Below, in pieces: positions 8,773 to 15,572 of a DNA stretch of 64,000 bases. The stretch covers positions 5,140,501-5,204,500 of the forward strand of contig NZ_CP009920.1 of assembly GCF_000832985.1 (NCBI RefSeq), given 5' to 3'. Both the position numbers and the translations under genes were made by a program. Every line of letters begins with the position of its first letter. Within the stretch, counting starts at the first letter, position 1. The notes below the pieces were generated by a model. The model saw only the letters and a program-made list of their open reading frames with translations, had not been told where the DNA came from and did no database searches. The stretch comes from Priestia megaterium NBRC 15308 = ATCC 14581. GTDB lineage: Bacteria; Bacillota; Bacilli; Bacillales; Bacillaceae_H.

Positions 8773-9654
8773 TTATAAAACGGGATTACTTCTAGTAGAT
8801 TTTTGCAATAAAAATTTAGAAAGATAATGAGATACGCCGTTTTCGTCACAGTTAAATTCCGTTACGTCATCGACAATTTCTTGAATATGATCCGGCGCAT
8901 TTTTCATCGCTACGGCATAGCTGGCAAACTGAAACATTGGTAAATCATTATTGCTGTCGCCAATTGCTAGAATGTCTTGCTCGGGCAAATTAAAATGTTT
9001 TAGCATTTGCTGAATTCCCGTTGCTTTATTTACGTTTGCCACCATCACTTCAACATTGTGTTTAGATGAAGTAGAAGTTGTAAAGTCGATTTCTTTTTTA
9101 AGTTCTTCAAGTTCCTCTTTCCATTTATCGATATGCTCGTGCGTTCTTGCAAAGAAATAGAACTTTGAAAATTCACTTCCCTCTACAGAATCTTTCCAGT
9201 CAATTTCTTCTTTAATCGCTTGTTTACGAGAAAGCCATTCGTTAATTTCCACACTGTCTGGCTTTGGCTCTCTAATTTCATTTTCCACATAGGACTGATC
9301 TTGTTTTAGCGTCACGCGAGGTGTGCCATACGGGAAAAGCTCGTAGTATACCTTGTTCGCTCTTGCTTTTTCAATAATAGTTTCCACCAATTGAAGCGAA
9401 AGCGAGTGCTGAAAGACTGACTCTTTTCCTACGTACCCTGCCATACCATTTGACGTGATAAATCCATCCACTTGAAAGCCTTCAGGAACTAACTCTTCTA
9501 TTTCATCAAACGCTCTTCCCGTAGCAATAAAAACAAAAATTCCCTGTTTTCGTAATTCGTCAATGATTTCTTTTGTTTGAATACTTACTTTGTTGGAGCG
9601 ATTTAATATCGTGCCGTCCATATCTAAAAAAATTGCTTTAGGTTTTAACAACAT
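8773..9654 (-). CDS. Cof-type HAD-IIB phosphatase
   Basis: Sugar-phosphate or nucleotide-type phosphatase of the haloacid dehalogenase superfamily. Motif I FLDMDGT (nucleophile D11, acid D13), a TGR motif II near residue 44, the type IIB cap in the middle, and motif IV GDSNNDLPM near residue 230. The substrate is unknown. The frame is open to 9693, but the ATG at 9654 has AGGGGG eight bases upstream and gives the normal N-terminus, 293 residues. Confidence 0.85.
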   Translation of the reverse strand: MLLKPKAIFLDMDGTILNRSNKVSIQTKEIIDELRKQGIFVFIATGRAFDEIEELVPEGFQVDGFITSNGMAGYVGKESVFQHSLSLQLVETIIEKARANKVYYELFPYGTPRVTLKQDQSYVENEIREPKPDSVEINEWLSRKQAIKEEIDWKDSVEGSEFSKFYFFARTHEHIDKWKEELEELKKEIDFTTSTSSKHNVEVMVANVNKATGIQQMLKHFNLPEQDILAIGDSNNDLPMFQFASYAVAMKNAPDHIQEIVDDVTEFNCDENGVSHYLSKFLLQKSTRSNPVL

Positions 9655-9967
9655 ATTTATTCCCCCTATTTGTAAAAAGAGTGTACTTGGCAAGTATAAA
9701 CTTTTCCATTTTCAAACTCAATGAATGTACTTTGCTTTTCTCTTTTATAAAACTACTATAATACTCTCCTTACATCTAAAATTGTACAAGCGCTATAAAG
9801 AAAGAATTTTATCTTTGCAATAAGCCTTTATATACTAATAGCCGGCTAGGCTAATTTGATATAAAACTGCATTCACAAAAACGAATTTTTCTTTTAGCCT
9901 TTAGAGTATCGTTCAAAAAAGATATAATAAGACTGTTACAGATTAAATACATACAGAGGAGGTCAAC
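9655..9967. other. intergenic region with divergent promoters
   Basis: About 310 bases, AT-rich. The rightward promoter of the Rep-like gene is recognisable at its right end (9900-9928). The leftward promoter of the phosphatase must lie in the left part but no clear boxes stand out. No iteron copy was seen here. Confidence 0.4.
9900..9928 (+). promoter_or_regulatory. sigma-A-like promoter of the Rep-like gene
   Basis: Perfect -10 TATAAT at 9923-9928 and a weak -35 TTTAGA at 9900-9905 with a 17-base spacer. A strong ribosome site AGAGGAGG (9955-9962) follows before the ATG at 9968. Confidence 0.55.
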
Positions 9968-11431
9968 ATGAACGAACCATCCAATTTTTCTCCTTACCTT
10001 ATTAAACAAATCAGCGATGCGATCGATGACAATATCAAAGCAAAGTGCATAGACTTTTTATATGATTCTCATTCGTTTTTTTCGAATGAAAAAGATTTTA
10101 TAGAAGACTACATTTTAAATATATTGCAAGATACGTTTGTTTTAGAGAATAAATTAATAAATCCTAAGGAAATAAGAAATCCCGCTTACAAAAGAAGGCA
10201 ATCGAATAAGAAAAACTGGCTGCAAACGTTAAAAAAAGATATTAAAGCAGAAAAGCCTAATCCTATTTTTGAAGACATTGAATTGGCCAAAAAAGTGATG
10301 GATAAAAAAGTGGATACCGAACACTTAAAAAAGCTGTTTGGCGTGGAAAAACCTGAAGATATTTTAAAGATAAAGTTAAAAGAAGTAGAGGCATGGGCTA
10401 AAAGTAAAAAAACAAACATTACTGATTTTCCTTATTTAGATTCAAAAATGAATTATCAAATAGAGAAAGCATTTCACACGGACTTTACTTTTTTAATTGC
10501 TGAAATCATACTAGAAAAATACAATGGGAATTTGAGTAACTGGATTGATAAACGATTAAATTCGTGGGTAGAGGCCCCTATCTTCTCAAATGAAAGTCAC
10601 TCTCTTAAAACCAATATGGAAGTTAAAACAAACTCCCAAGAAGTCGTTTTATATAATGACTATAAAGTTGATGAAGAATATTTCATTCGCACCATTATCC
10701 CTGTGAATGATAATCAAACGGTTCTTTCCAAACGAAATATGGTATTAGATCCAAAAGATTCTCAAATTATCCAGTTTGCTCTTTCACAGCGCGACGAGAT
10801 GTTTTATAAAGAAAAAACGGTGACTCTTGATTTAGCGGATATCGTTAAAGAAATTTATAATTCAAAAGGTGTAAAAAACTATGAAGCGGTTGAAGCCCGC
10901 ATTATGAAAATTGCCAGATACCATGTAGAAGGTGTAGCGAAGAAGAAAAATTCCAGAGATACAAAATTTGCAATAAACTTCTTCCAAAAAGCTGTTATTG
11001 AAACCGATGAAGTAACGGGCAGACGATATGCAACCATCGTATTTAGCGACGATACGCATCAAGGCTTTTTAAATCAGCAGTTTGTACAAATTTATAGTGA
11101 CGTTATTAAAAAGTTTAAAGATAACTCGCTGTCTTCTTTACTGCTGTATGCATTTCAAAAAGAGCGATTAGATTGTTATTTACAAGAGAAGTCTTACACC
11201 CATTTTTACCCGTATCAATATTTTGCTTCAAAAGTTCGTTTTCGTTCAAAGAAAATTGATGTCAATCTAAAATTAATTAATGAATCTCTAGCAGAGTTTG
11301 TTAGCAATCAAGTACTGATCCAAAGTTATCAGCAAAAACTTCAAGGATTTGAAATCTCTTTTATTCCTCTTCAAAATTATGAAATTCAAGACTATTTTGG
11401 AGGAGAACATAGAGAAACATTGGAAGGGTAA
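9968..11431 (+). CDS. putative plasmid-type replication initiator (Rep_3-like, two winged-helix domains)
   Basis: A 487-residue protein with no signal or membrane segment. The N-terminal 220 residues are charged and helical and were not recognised. From about residue 225 the layout resembles Rep_3/RepE-type initiators: a strand-rich start, then a winged-helix-like unit (about 260-315, ending in a basic recognition-type helix and a KKKNSR patch), beta strands (about 330-355), and a second unit opening with a long Tyr/Leu helix (about 365-400), like the region before the second winged helix of Rep proteins. The call is by architecture and context, not by a recognised signature. It is followed directly by a terminator and a 16-copy iteron array, the classic neighbour of such initiators. 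Strong ribosome site AGAGGAGG. Alternatives are an iteron-binding transcription factor or a decayed initiator. Confidence 0.5.
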   Translation: MNEPSNFSPYLIKQISDAIDDNIKAKCIDFLYDSHSFFSNEKDFIEDYILNILQDTFVLENKLINPKEIRNPAYKRRQSNKKNWLQTLKKDIKAEKPNPIFEDIELAKKVMDKKVDTEHLKKLFGVEKPEDILKIKLKEVEAWAKSKKTNITDFPYLDSKMNYQIEKAFHTDFTFLIAEIILEKYNGNLSNWIDKRLNSWVEAPIFSNESHSLKTNMEVKTNSQEVVLYNDYKVDEEYFIRTIIPVNDNQTVLSKRNMVLDPKDSQIIQFALSQRDEMFYKEKTVTLDLADIVKEIYNSKGVKNYEAVEARIMKIARYHVEGVAKKKNSRDTKFAINFFQKAVIETDEVTGRRYATIVFSDDTHQGFLNQQFVQIYSDVIKKFKDNSLSSLLLYAFQKERLDCYLQEKSYTHFYPYQYFASKVRFRSKKIDVNLKLINESLAEFVSNQVLIQSYQQKLQGFEISFIPLQNYEIQDYFGGEHRETLEG

Positions 11432-11450
11432 ATTGTTCCCTTCCTTTTTT
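11422..11450 (+). terminator. terminator of the Rep-like gene
   Basis: Seven-bp GC-rich stem GGAAGGG / CCCTTCC around the stop codon followed by six T. Confidence 0.85.
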
Positions 11451-11520
11451 ATTTGATATTTTTCCACTTTCAGCTTATAAATACAAAATATCCCTCTATT
11501 TTTATTTCATAGTTTGGAAG

Positions 11521-12290
11521 TTTTGTCATTTTTAACGTACTAACCAGAAGCTTTTGCTGTTTTTGACGTACCTGTTCGCTTCTTTTGCCGTTTTTAGCGT
11601 ACTAATTACTACCTTTTGCTGTTTTTGACGTACCACTCTGATTCTTTTGCCATTTTTGACGTACTACATTCATTTTATTTACTCGTAATCACTTATTAAT
11701 TGTTAATTATTCTCTTTTTTTCGTAAAACAATCCTACCTTTTGCCGTTTTTGACGTACTCCTTCACTACTTTTGCCGTTTTCTGCGTACTAAACATTGCT
11801 TTTCCCTTTGTTATTGCCTTTTCAAACCCCATTTTTTATTTTTTTCGCAGCATATATAAAGCTTTTGCCATTTTTGACGTACCAAACAAAAACTTTTGCT
11901 GTTTTTATCGTACTACTACGTCGTTTTTGACGCTTTTCACGTACTAAAAATAGCTTTTGCCATTTTTGACGTACTGATGAAATTCATTGTGTTATTTACA
12001 ACGATCAGAGAAGTGATTTTTTTACCTTTTTTTAGGTGAATCGAGATAACTTTTGCTGTTTTTAGCGTACTACTCTTCACTTTTGCTATTTTTGGCGTAC
12101 TATACTGAGCCTTTTGCCGTTTTTTACGTACTAAAACGCATAAAGTTTTTTTTGATTTTTACTGATCGTAACAAATACTGTTCTGCCGGCGCTTGCTTGC
12201 TTTTGCCGTTTTTGGCGTACTAAAAAACCTATACGCTTCACCCCTTGATATGACAGCATTCTTTGAACCTTTTGCCGTTTTTAGCGTACT
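11521..12290 (+). repeat. iteron array: 16 direct copies of a 21-bp repeat
   Basis: Each copy reads TTTTGC, then Y-R, then TTTTT, two variable bases, then CGTACT. All are in the same orientation. Starts: 11521, 11552, 11583, 11614, 11645, 11739, 11770, 11863, 11894, 11925, 11955, 12051, 12081, 12112, 12201 and 12270. Within runs the step is 30-31 bp, close to three DNA helical turns. The 93-96 bp gaps equal about three steps, and degraded copies sit in register inside them, for example at 11707-11727, 11987-12007 and 12020-12040. The unit is not a palindrome, has no CRISPR-like spacers and encodes nothing. Direct repeats beside an initiator-like gene are the known arrangement of iteron replicons. 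Confidence 0.9.
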
Positions 12291-12300
12291 ACTCGTTCGT

Positions 12301-12328
12301 TTGCGATTCTATTTCTTATTGATATAAT
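12301..12328 (+). promoter_or_regulatory. promoter abutting the last iteron
   Basis: -35 TTGCGA at 12301-12306 and perfect -10 TATAAT at 12323-12328, 16-base spacer. The last iteron ends at 12290, ten bases before the -35, so iteron-bound protein could control this promoter. The transcript enters the gene starting at 12401. Confidence 0.6.
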
Positions 12329-12400
12329 TTTCACAAGGTATTCTTTGTTATTTTACCCTAATAAATTATTGTTGATATGAAATAGATTGGAGGGATTCTC

Positions 12401-13423
12401 ATGATAAAAAAAGAATTTGCGAAAATTGGAAAACAAATTATTCGCCAATTGTCTAGCACCGTAGAAAAATATAAAGATATTGAAGATCACATGGACCTAG
12501 ACGCTCATGGGAACCCTACAATCAAAACAGTGGCAGAACATCACCGTTTATCTAAATCTCAAATTTCACAATTAATTTTTTATCACTTCCTTCACGTTGA
12601 TGAAAGAGGTATTATTTGTGATGTTTCTGAAAAAGAGATTGCAGCCGCTTTGAACTGTACCGTTCGAACAGTTCGCAACAACAATGTAGTATTAGCAGAA
12701 ACAGAATTAATTTCCTATTCTCGCAGCGGCAAAGGAATCAATATTTGTATTGTTCCCTATCCTCAATATTTTGAAGAACACGGCTTTGGGTTTATGGAAT
12801 TAGAATATACTCGCTTTGAAGAACTTATTCTAATTGAAAATGTAAATGCCCTTCGCTTAGAGCTGCGCAAAGAATTGGTTTATGACAACGATACGATTAA
12901 GCGTCAGTTTAATCCTGCAGAAAACACTTCAAAAATTAGCTTTAATGATTATAAAATTTTTACGCCGAAATATACTCACTACAAAGGTATGATGCAAAAA
13001 ATAGCTGAAACACAGACAAGCGCATTTAAAACAGTTGTCCAAGGATCTACTATTTTCTTTGTTTTAAAAGACGGAGCTAAAAATGGCAAGATGTCAAAAC
13101 AAGAAAAGAAAGATCAATACGCTGCGGCGATTCGACGTACTATTGAAGAGACTTTTGTAAAATTATCTGGACACAGCACAGATTCTACCGGAATTATTAT
13201 GTCTTCATTCCAAAACGAAGACATCGCTGATTTGGTTCAGCTTTCTTTTGAATATGGTATTGAACGAGTAAAGTCTGCCCTTTATTCTCTGATTGAACAG
13301 GCCTTCTTCAGCCATGATGCTCAAGTCGTTGAAAATTACGGTGGAAAAATCCGTACGCTCATTCGAAAAGAGCTTTCAAAAAATCTTCAAGATCAAGTCC
13401 CTGCCGAACTTACAGCTTCATAA
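12401..13423 (+). CDS. putative winged-helix DNA-binding / replication-associated protein
   Basis: A 340-residue soluble protein not recognised as a named family. Residues about 45-115 form a winged-helix-like unit, including a helix-turn-helix segment near residues 75-105 (EKEIAAALNCTVRTVR). The middle is a strand/helix region of unknown fold. The C-terminal 70 residues (about 262-335) are helical with a YG-x-E-x-V-x-x-AL pattern and a later conserved-looking Tyr-Gly. This loosely recalls the DnaD/DnaB_2 domain of Gram-positive helicase-loading proteins. The similarity is a visual impression only. Ribosome site GGAGGG six bases before the ATG. It lies between the iteron array and a DnaA-box region, which supports a role in replication or its control. 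Confidence 0.5.
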   Translation: MIKKEFAKIGKQIIRQLSSTVEKYKDIEDHMDLDAHGNPTIKTVAEHHRLSKSQISQLIFYHFLHVDERGIICDVSEKEIAAALNCTVRTVRNNNVVLAETELISYSRSGKGINICIVPYPQYFEEHGFGFMELEYTRFEELILIENVNALRLELRKELVYDNDTIKRQFNPAENTSKISFNDYKIFTPKYTHYKGMMQKIAETQTSAFKTVVQGSTIFFVLKDGAKNGKMSKQEKKDQYAAAIRRTIEETFVKLSGHSTDSTGIIMSSFQNEDIADLVQLSFEYGIERVKSALYSLIEQAFFSHDAQVVENYGGKIRTLIRKELSKNLQDQVPAELTAS

Positions 13424-13448
13424 GGGGCTTCTTTGGCATGCCTTTTTT
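13422..13448 (+). terminator. probable terminator of the winged-helix gene
   Basis: A weak hairpin (AAGG/CCTT ends with internal GGC/GC pairing) overlapping the stop codon, followed by eight T. Confidence 0.4.
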
Positions 13449-13573
13449 TTATTTTCTCTCCCTTCTCTTCTCTTATTGATACAAATAGTGCAAACAAACA
13501 CCCCTTTTTGCAGCTATCCAATTCCATTATCCTATCTATATAAACGTAATGAGTTCAAATAAATGATATTTCT

Positions 13574-13582
13574 TGTGTATAA
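13574..13582 (-). promoter_or_regulatory. DnaA box
   Basis: TGTGTATAA on the plus strand is TTATACACA on the minus strand, a full match to the TTATNCACA consensus. Confidence 0.5.
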
Positions 13583-13615
13583 CTACGGAATATTGCTAAA
13601 AAAATACCTTCATAC

Positions 13616-13624
13616 TTATCCACA
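13616..13624 (+). promoter_or_regulatory. DnaA box
   Basis: Perfect TTATCCACA, the high-affinity DnaA box of E. coli and Bacillus. Confidence 0.65.
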
Positions 13625-13741
13625 AAAGAAAGAAAACATATTCAATGACTGTTATATCATCCTTTTTGTTGATAAAAACATCCCTTTTATTTTTTTATTA
13701 ACGATAATTTCCAGGTTATTTACTCTTTAACACGACTATTT

Positions 13742-13750
13742 TTATCCACA
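13742..13750 (+). promoter_or_regulatory. DnaA box
   Basis: Perfect TTATCCACA, followed by GTGGA so that TCCAC and GTGGA form a short odd-centred inverted repeat. Confidence 0.65.
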
Positions 13751-13867
13751 GTGGAAATAATTCATACTTTTAATAGCAATTTTCATACTATGAGTTTTAA
13801 AATCCGTCTATTGCAGAAGAAAAAACATAGTGAATAAAATAGTTTCCATATCTGTTGTTATAAAAAA

Positions 13868-13887
13868 CATCCTTTAGCTAAAGGATG
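13868..13887 (-). terminator. leftward terminator-like palindrome
   Basis: Perfect 20-base palindrome (CATCCTTTAG / CTAAAGGATG) with an A-run on its left, that is a T-run on the leftward strand. No leftward gene ends here, so it points to an unseen leftward transcript starting between it and 14266, or it is a structural element. Confidence 0.45.
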
Positions 13888-13907
13888 CTGTTCACAAAAA
13901 ATGTCTA

Positions 13908-13916
13908 TTTTCCACA
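13908..13916 (+). promoter_or_regulatory. weak DnaA box
   Basis: TTTTCCACA, one mismatch from TTATCCACA. Confidence 0.35.
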
Positions 13917-13947
13917 CAGTTATTTATTGAAAAGCAATTTCCTCTCT

Positions 13948-13990
13948 AACCCTTGATATCATTGGGTTTTCACAGGGTTTTTCTTTCTTT
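13948..13990 (+). terminator. weak rightward terminator-like hairpin
   Basis: Stem AACCCT (13948-13953) / AGGGTT (13974-13979) followed by a T-rich run interrupted by C. Confidence 0.3.
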
Positions 13991-14266
13991 AATATCTGTA
14001 TATAATGTTTGTTAATAAGATCTATACTAATCTCTGTTATAAGGTTTTATTTAATATTTGTATAAAGAAATGTTTTAAAGATATCTATACCTGAGGATTT
14101 TTTCTTTTTCTAAATTAAGGAGTTTTCATTACGTATACCTAATACAAATAAATTAAAATAAAACAATAATTCAAACGCCTCTTCATAAATTCTAGTAGTA
14201 TATTTTTAAAAATAAATTATACTATTCAGTAGAGAAAATTTTATAAAGCAAGAAAGGGACTTAGTC

Positions 14267-14863
14267 ATGAAAGACATACAGTGGGTACAGAAAACTTTAT
14301 TTAATACCGGTAAGTGGATTGACATTAGTGAAGTAATTATAAAGATTATCTTGATTTTCATTATTGCTCAAATCGTTATCAGGTTTGCTCGCAGTGTAAT
14401 TAATAAAATCTTTGATTTCAGATTTAAAACTAAACTGCTGAGGTACAATGAACGTAAAGAAATAACGCTGAAAAAGCTTTGTCTGAGCATTGTCATGTAC
14501 GTAGTGTATTTTATTGTACTTATTACGTCTTTAGAGGCAATCGGAATTAATATGAAAGCACTCTTAGCTGGTATTAGCGTAGCAGGATTTATTACAGGCT
14601 TAGGTGCACAAAATTTGATTAAAGATATTTTAAACGGTTTTTTTATTCTATTTGAAGATCAATTCTCAGTAGGAGATCACGTATCCATAAATGATACGAA
14701 AGGAACTGTTGAAGAAATTGGATTGCGTACGACAAAAATTCGCGGAGTGGATGGAGAGTTTTACTTTTTTGCTAATAGTAACATTACAAAAGTAGCGAAC
14801 TATACGCTCGGTGAAATTCCCGAAGTACATAAGCCTGAACAAATAAAAACTCGTGAAGAATAG
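14267..14863 (+). CDS. MscS family mechanosensitive channel, short form
   Basis: Membrane channel of the small-conductance mechanosensitive family that releases solutes on osmotic downshock. Three hydrophobic segments lie at about residues 22-42, 68-90 and 92-125. The last is the Gly/Ala-rich pore helix (AGISVAGFITGLGAQN) leading into the conserved LFEDQFSVGDHV beta-domain start. At 198 residues it is shorter than usual Bacillus members (about 270-280) because the C-terminal alpha/beta domain is mostly missing. There is no frameshift sign and the ORF runs to a clean stop and terminator. AAAGGGA ribosome site. It sits directly to the right of the origin-like region. Confidence 0.85.
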   Translation: MKDIQWVQKTLFNTGKWIDISEVIIKIILIFIIAQIVIRFARSVINKIFDFRFKTKLLRYNERKEITLKKLCLSIVMYVVYFIVLITSLEAIGINMKALLAGISVAGFITGLGAQNLIKDILNGFFILFEDQFSVGDHVSINDTKGTVEEIGLRTTKIRGVDGEFYFFANSNITKVANYTLGEIPEVHKPEQIKTREE

Positions 14864-14877
14864 CTTCACGAGTTTTT
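14846..14877. terminator. bidirectional terminator
   Basis: Thirteen-bp stem AAAACTCGTGAAG / CTTCACGAGTTTT between the convergent MscS and HAD genes. Confidence 0.85.
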
Positions 14878-15450
14878 ATTTACGACAGTTGTAAAAAATT
14901 GATCGTATGATGTAAGGTGATAATCTGCTTCAATGTCGTCATTTTGAAATGCACATGTTTTGATTCCCAGTTCACGGGCAGGTTTTAAATCAAGCTCGCG
15001 GTCTCCAATCACTAAATCGAGCTGATACTTATCGTGAAGATAGGCATAAGCGCCGCTATCAGGCTTTCGTTTATAGCCATCATCTTTTGTAATAATCTCC
15101 GTAAAATAGTGCTCCATATTAAAAAATGCCAGGATATCAAGAGTAGACTGTCTAGATTTATGTGTAACAATTACATTTGTATCCGCAAAGCTCAGTACGT
15201 CTTCTACATGAGGAAAAGCAGGCTTATCTTTAGGATTGATTTTCTGTTCGAGCACATGGAAGTGTTTATCAAACAAAGATTTTTTAATATCGAAGTGCTT
15301 AATTGCTATGTCAGAAGATATCTTCATTTGTTTTAAAATATCGTCTTCTGAAATCGTTTGATCTGTTAGTAATTCTTTGAATGCTTTTACAATCGTTGGA
15401 TAGGTATCAAAGATGGTTCCATCAAAGTCCCATAAAATATTCATTTTCAC
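14866..15450 (-). CDS. HAD family hydrolase (phosphoglycolate phosphatase-like)
   Basis: A 194-residue phosphatase with motif I WDFDGTIFDT (nucleophile D8, acid D10), a helical type I cap, motif II VTHKS near residue 100, motif III Lys in YKRKPDS, and motif IV GDRELDL. Related to PGP/beta-phosphoglucomutase-like enzymes; substrate unknown. The start is probably a GTG at 15450 five bases after GGAG; an ATG two codons later is eleven bases away. Confidence 0.8.
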   Translation of the reverse strand: MKMNILWDFDGTIFDTYPTIVKAFKELLTDQTISEDDILKQMKISSDIAIKHFDIKKSLFDKHFHVLEQKINPKDKPAFPHVEDVLSFADTNVIVTHKSRQSTLDILAFFNMEHYFTEIITKDDGYKRKPDSGAYAYLHDKYQLDLVIGDRELDLKPARELGIKTCAFQNDDIEADYHLTSYDQFFTTVVNKNS

Positions 15451-15540
15451 TGTCTCTCCTTTTTTAAAAACGTAACGATTATACCAAATTTTTCATTGCT
15501 TGTCAGTGAACCATTTTGTCGTCGTTGCATTTAAAGTAAA

Positions 15541-15565
15541 AAAACTCGTTTTATACGAGTTTTTT
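15541..15565. terminator. terminator
   Basis: Stem AAAACTCG / CGAGTTTT with T-runs on both strands, just past the GRDP-like gene stop. Confidence 0.8.
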
Positions 15566-15572
15566 TACTTTA

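Larger units (their letters stand above)
13424..14266. other. 843-base AT-rich region with DnaA boxes, candidate origin core
   Basis: No protein gene is supported on either strand. It holds two perfect TTATCCACA boxes (13616-13624, 13742-13750), an opposite-strand TTATACACA box (13574-13582), and a one-mismatch TTTTCCACA (13908-13916). Two hairpins lie at 13868-13887 and 13948-13979. A very AT-rich stretch at about 14000-14220 could serve as an unwinding element. The right end carries the start signals of the MscS-like gene. Confidence 0.55.

Noticed and set aside
11741-11947. 68-codon ORF within the iteron array
   Set aside because: Its Phe-rich translation is produced by the T-rich repeat itself. 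No ribosome site.
11521-12290. CRISPR array
   Set aside because: The repeat is 21 bp with 9-10 bp gaps, not 24-40 bp repeats with unique 30-40 bp spacers. There is no cas gene, so it is an iteron array.
13293-13562. 89-codon plus-strand ORF overlapping the end of the winged-helix gene
   Set aside because: Mostly a frame shadow of that gene running into AT-rich DNA. No ribosome site and no protein-like pattern.
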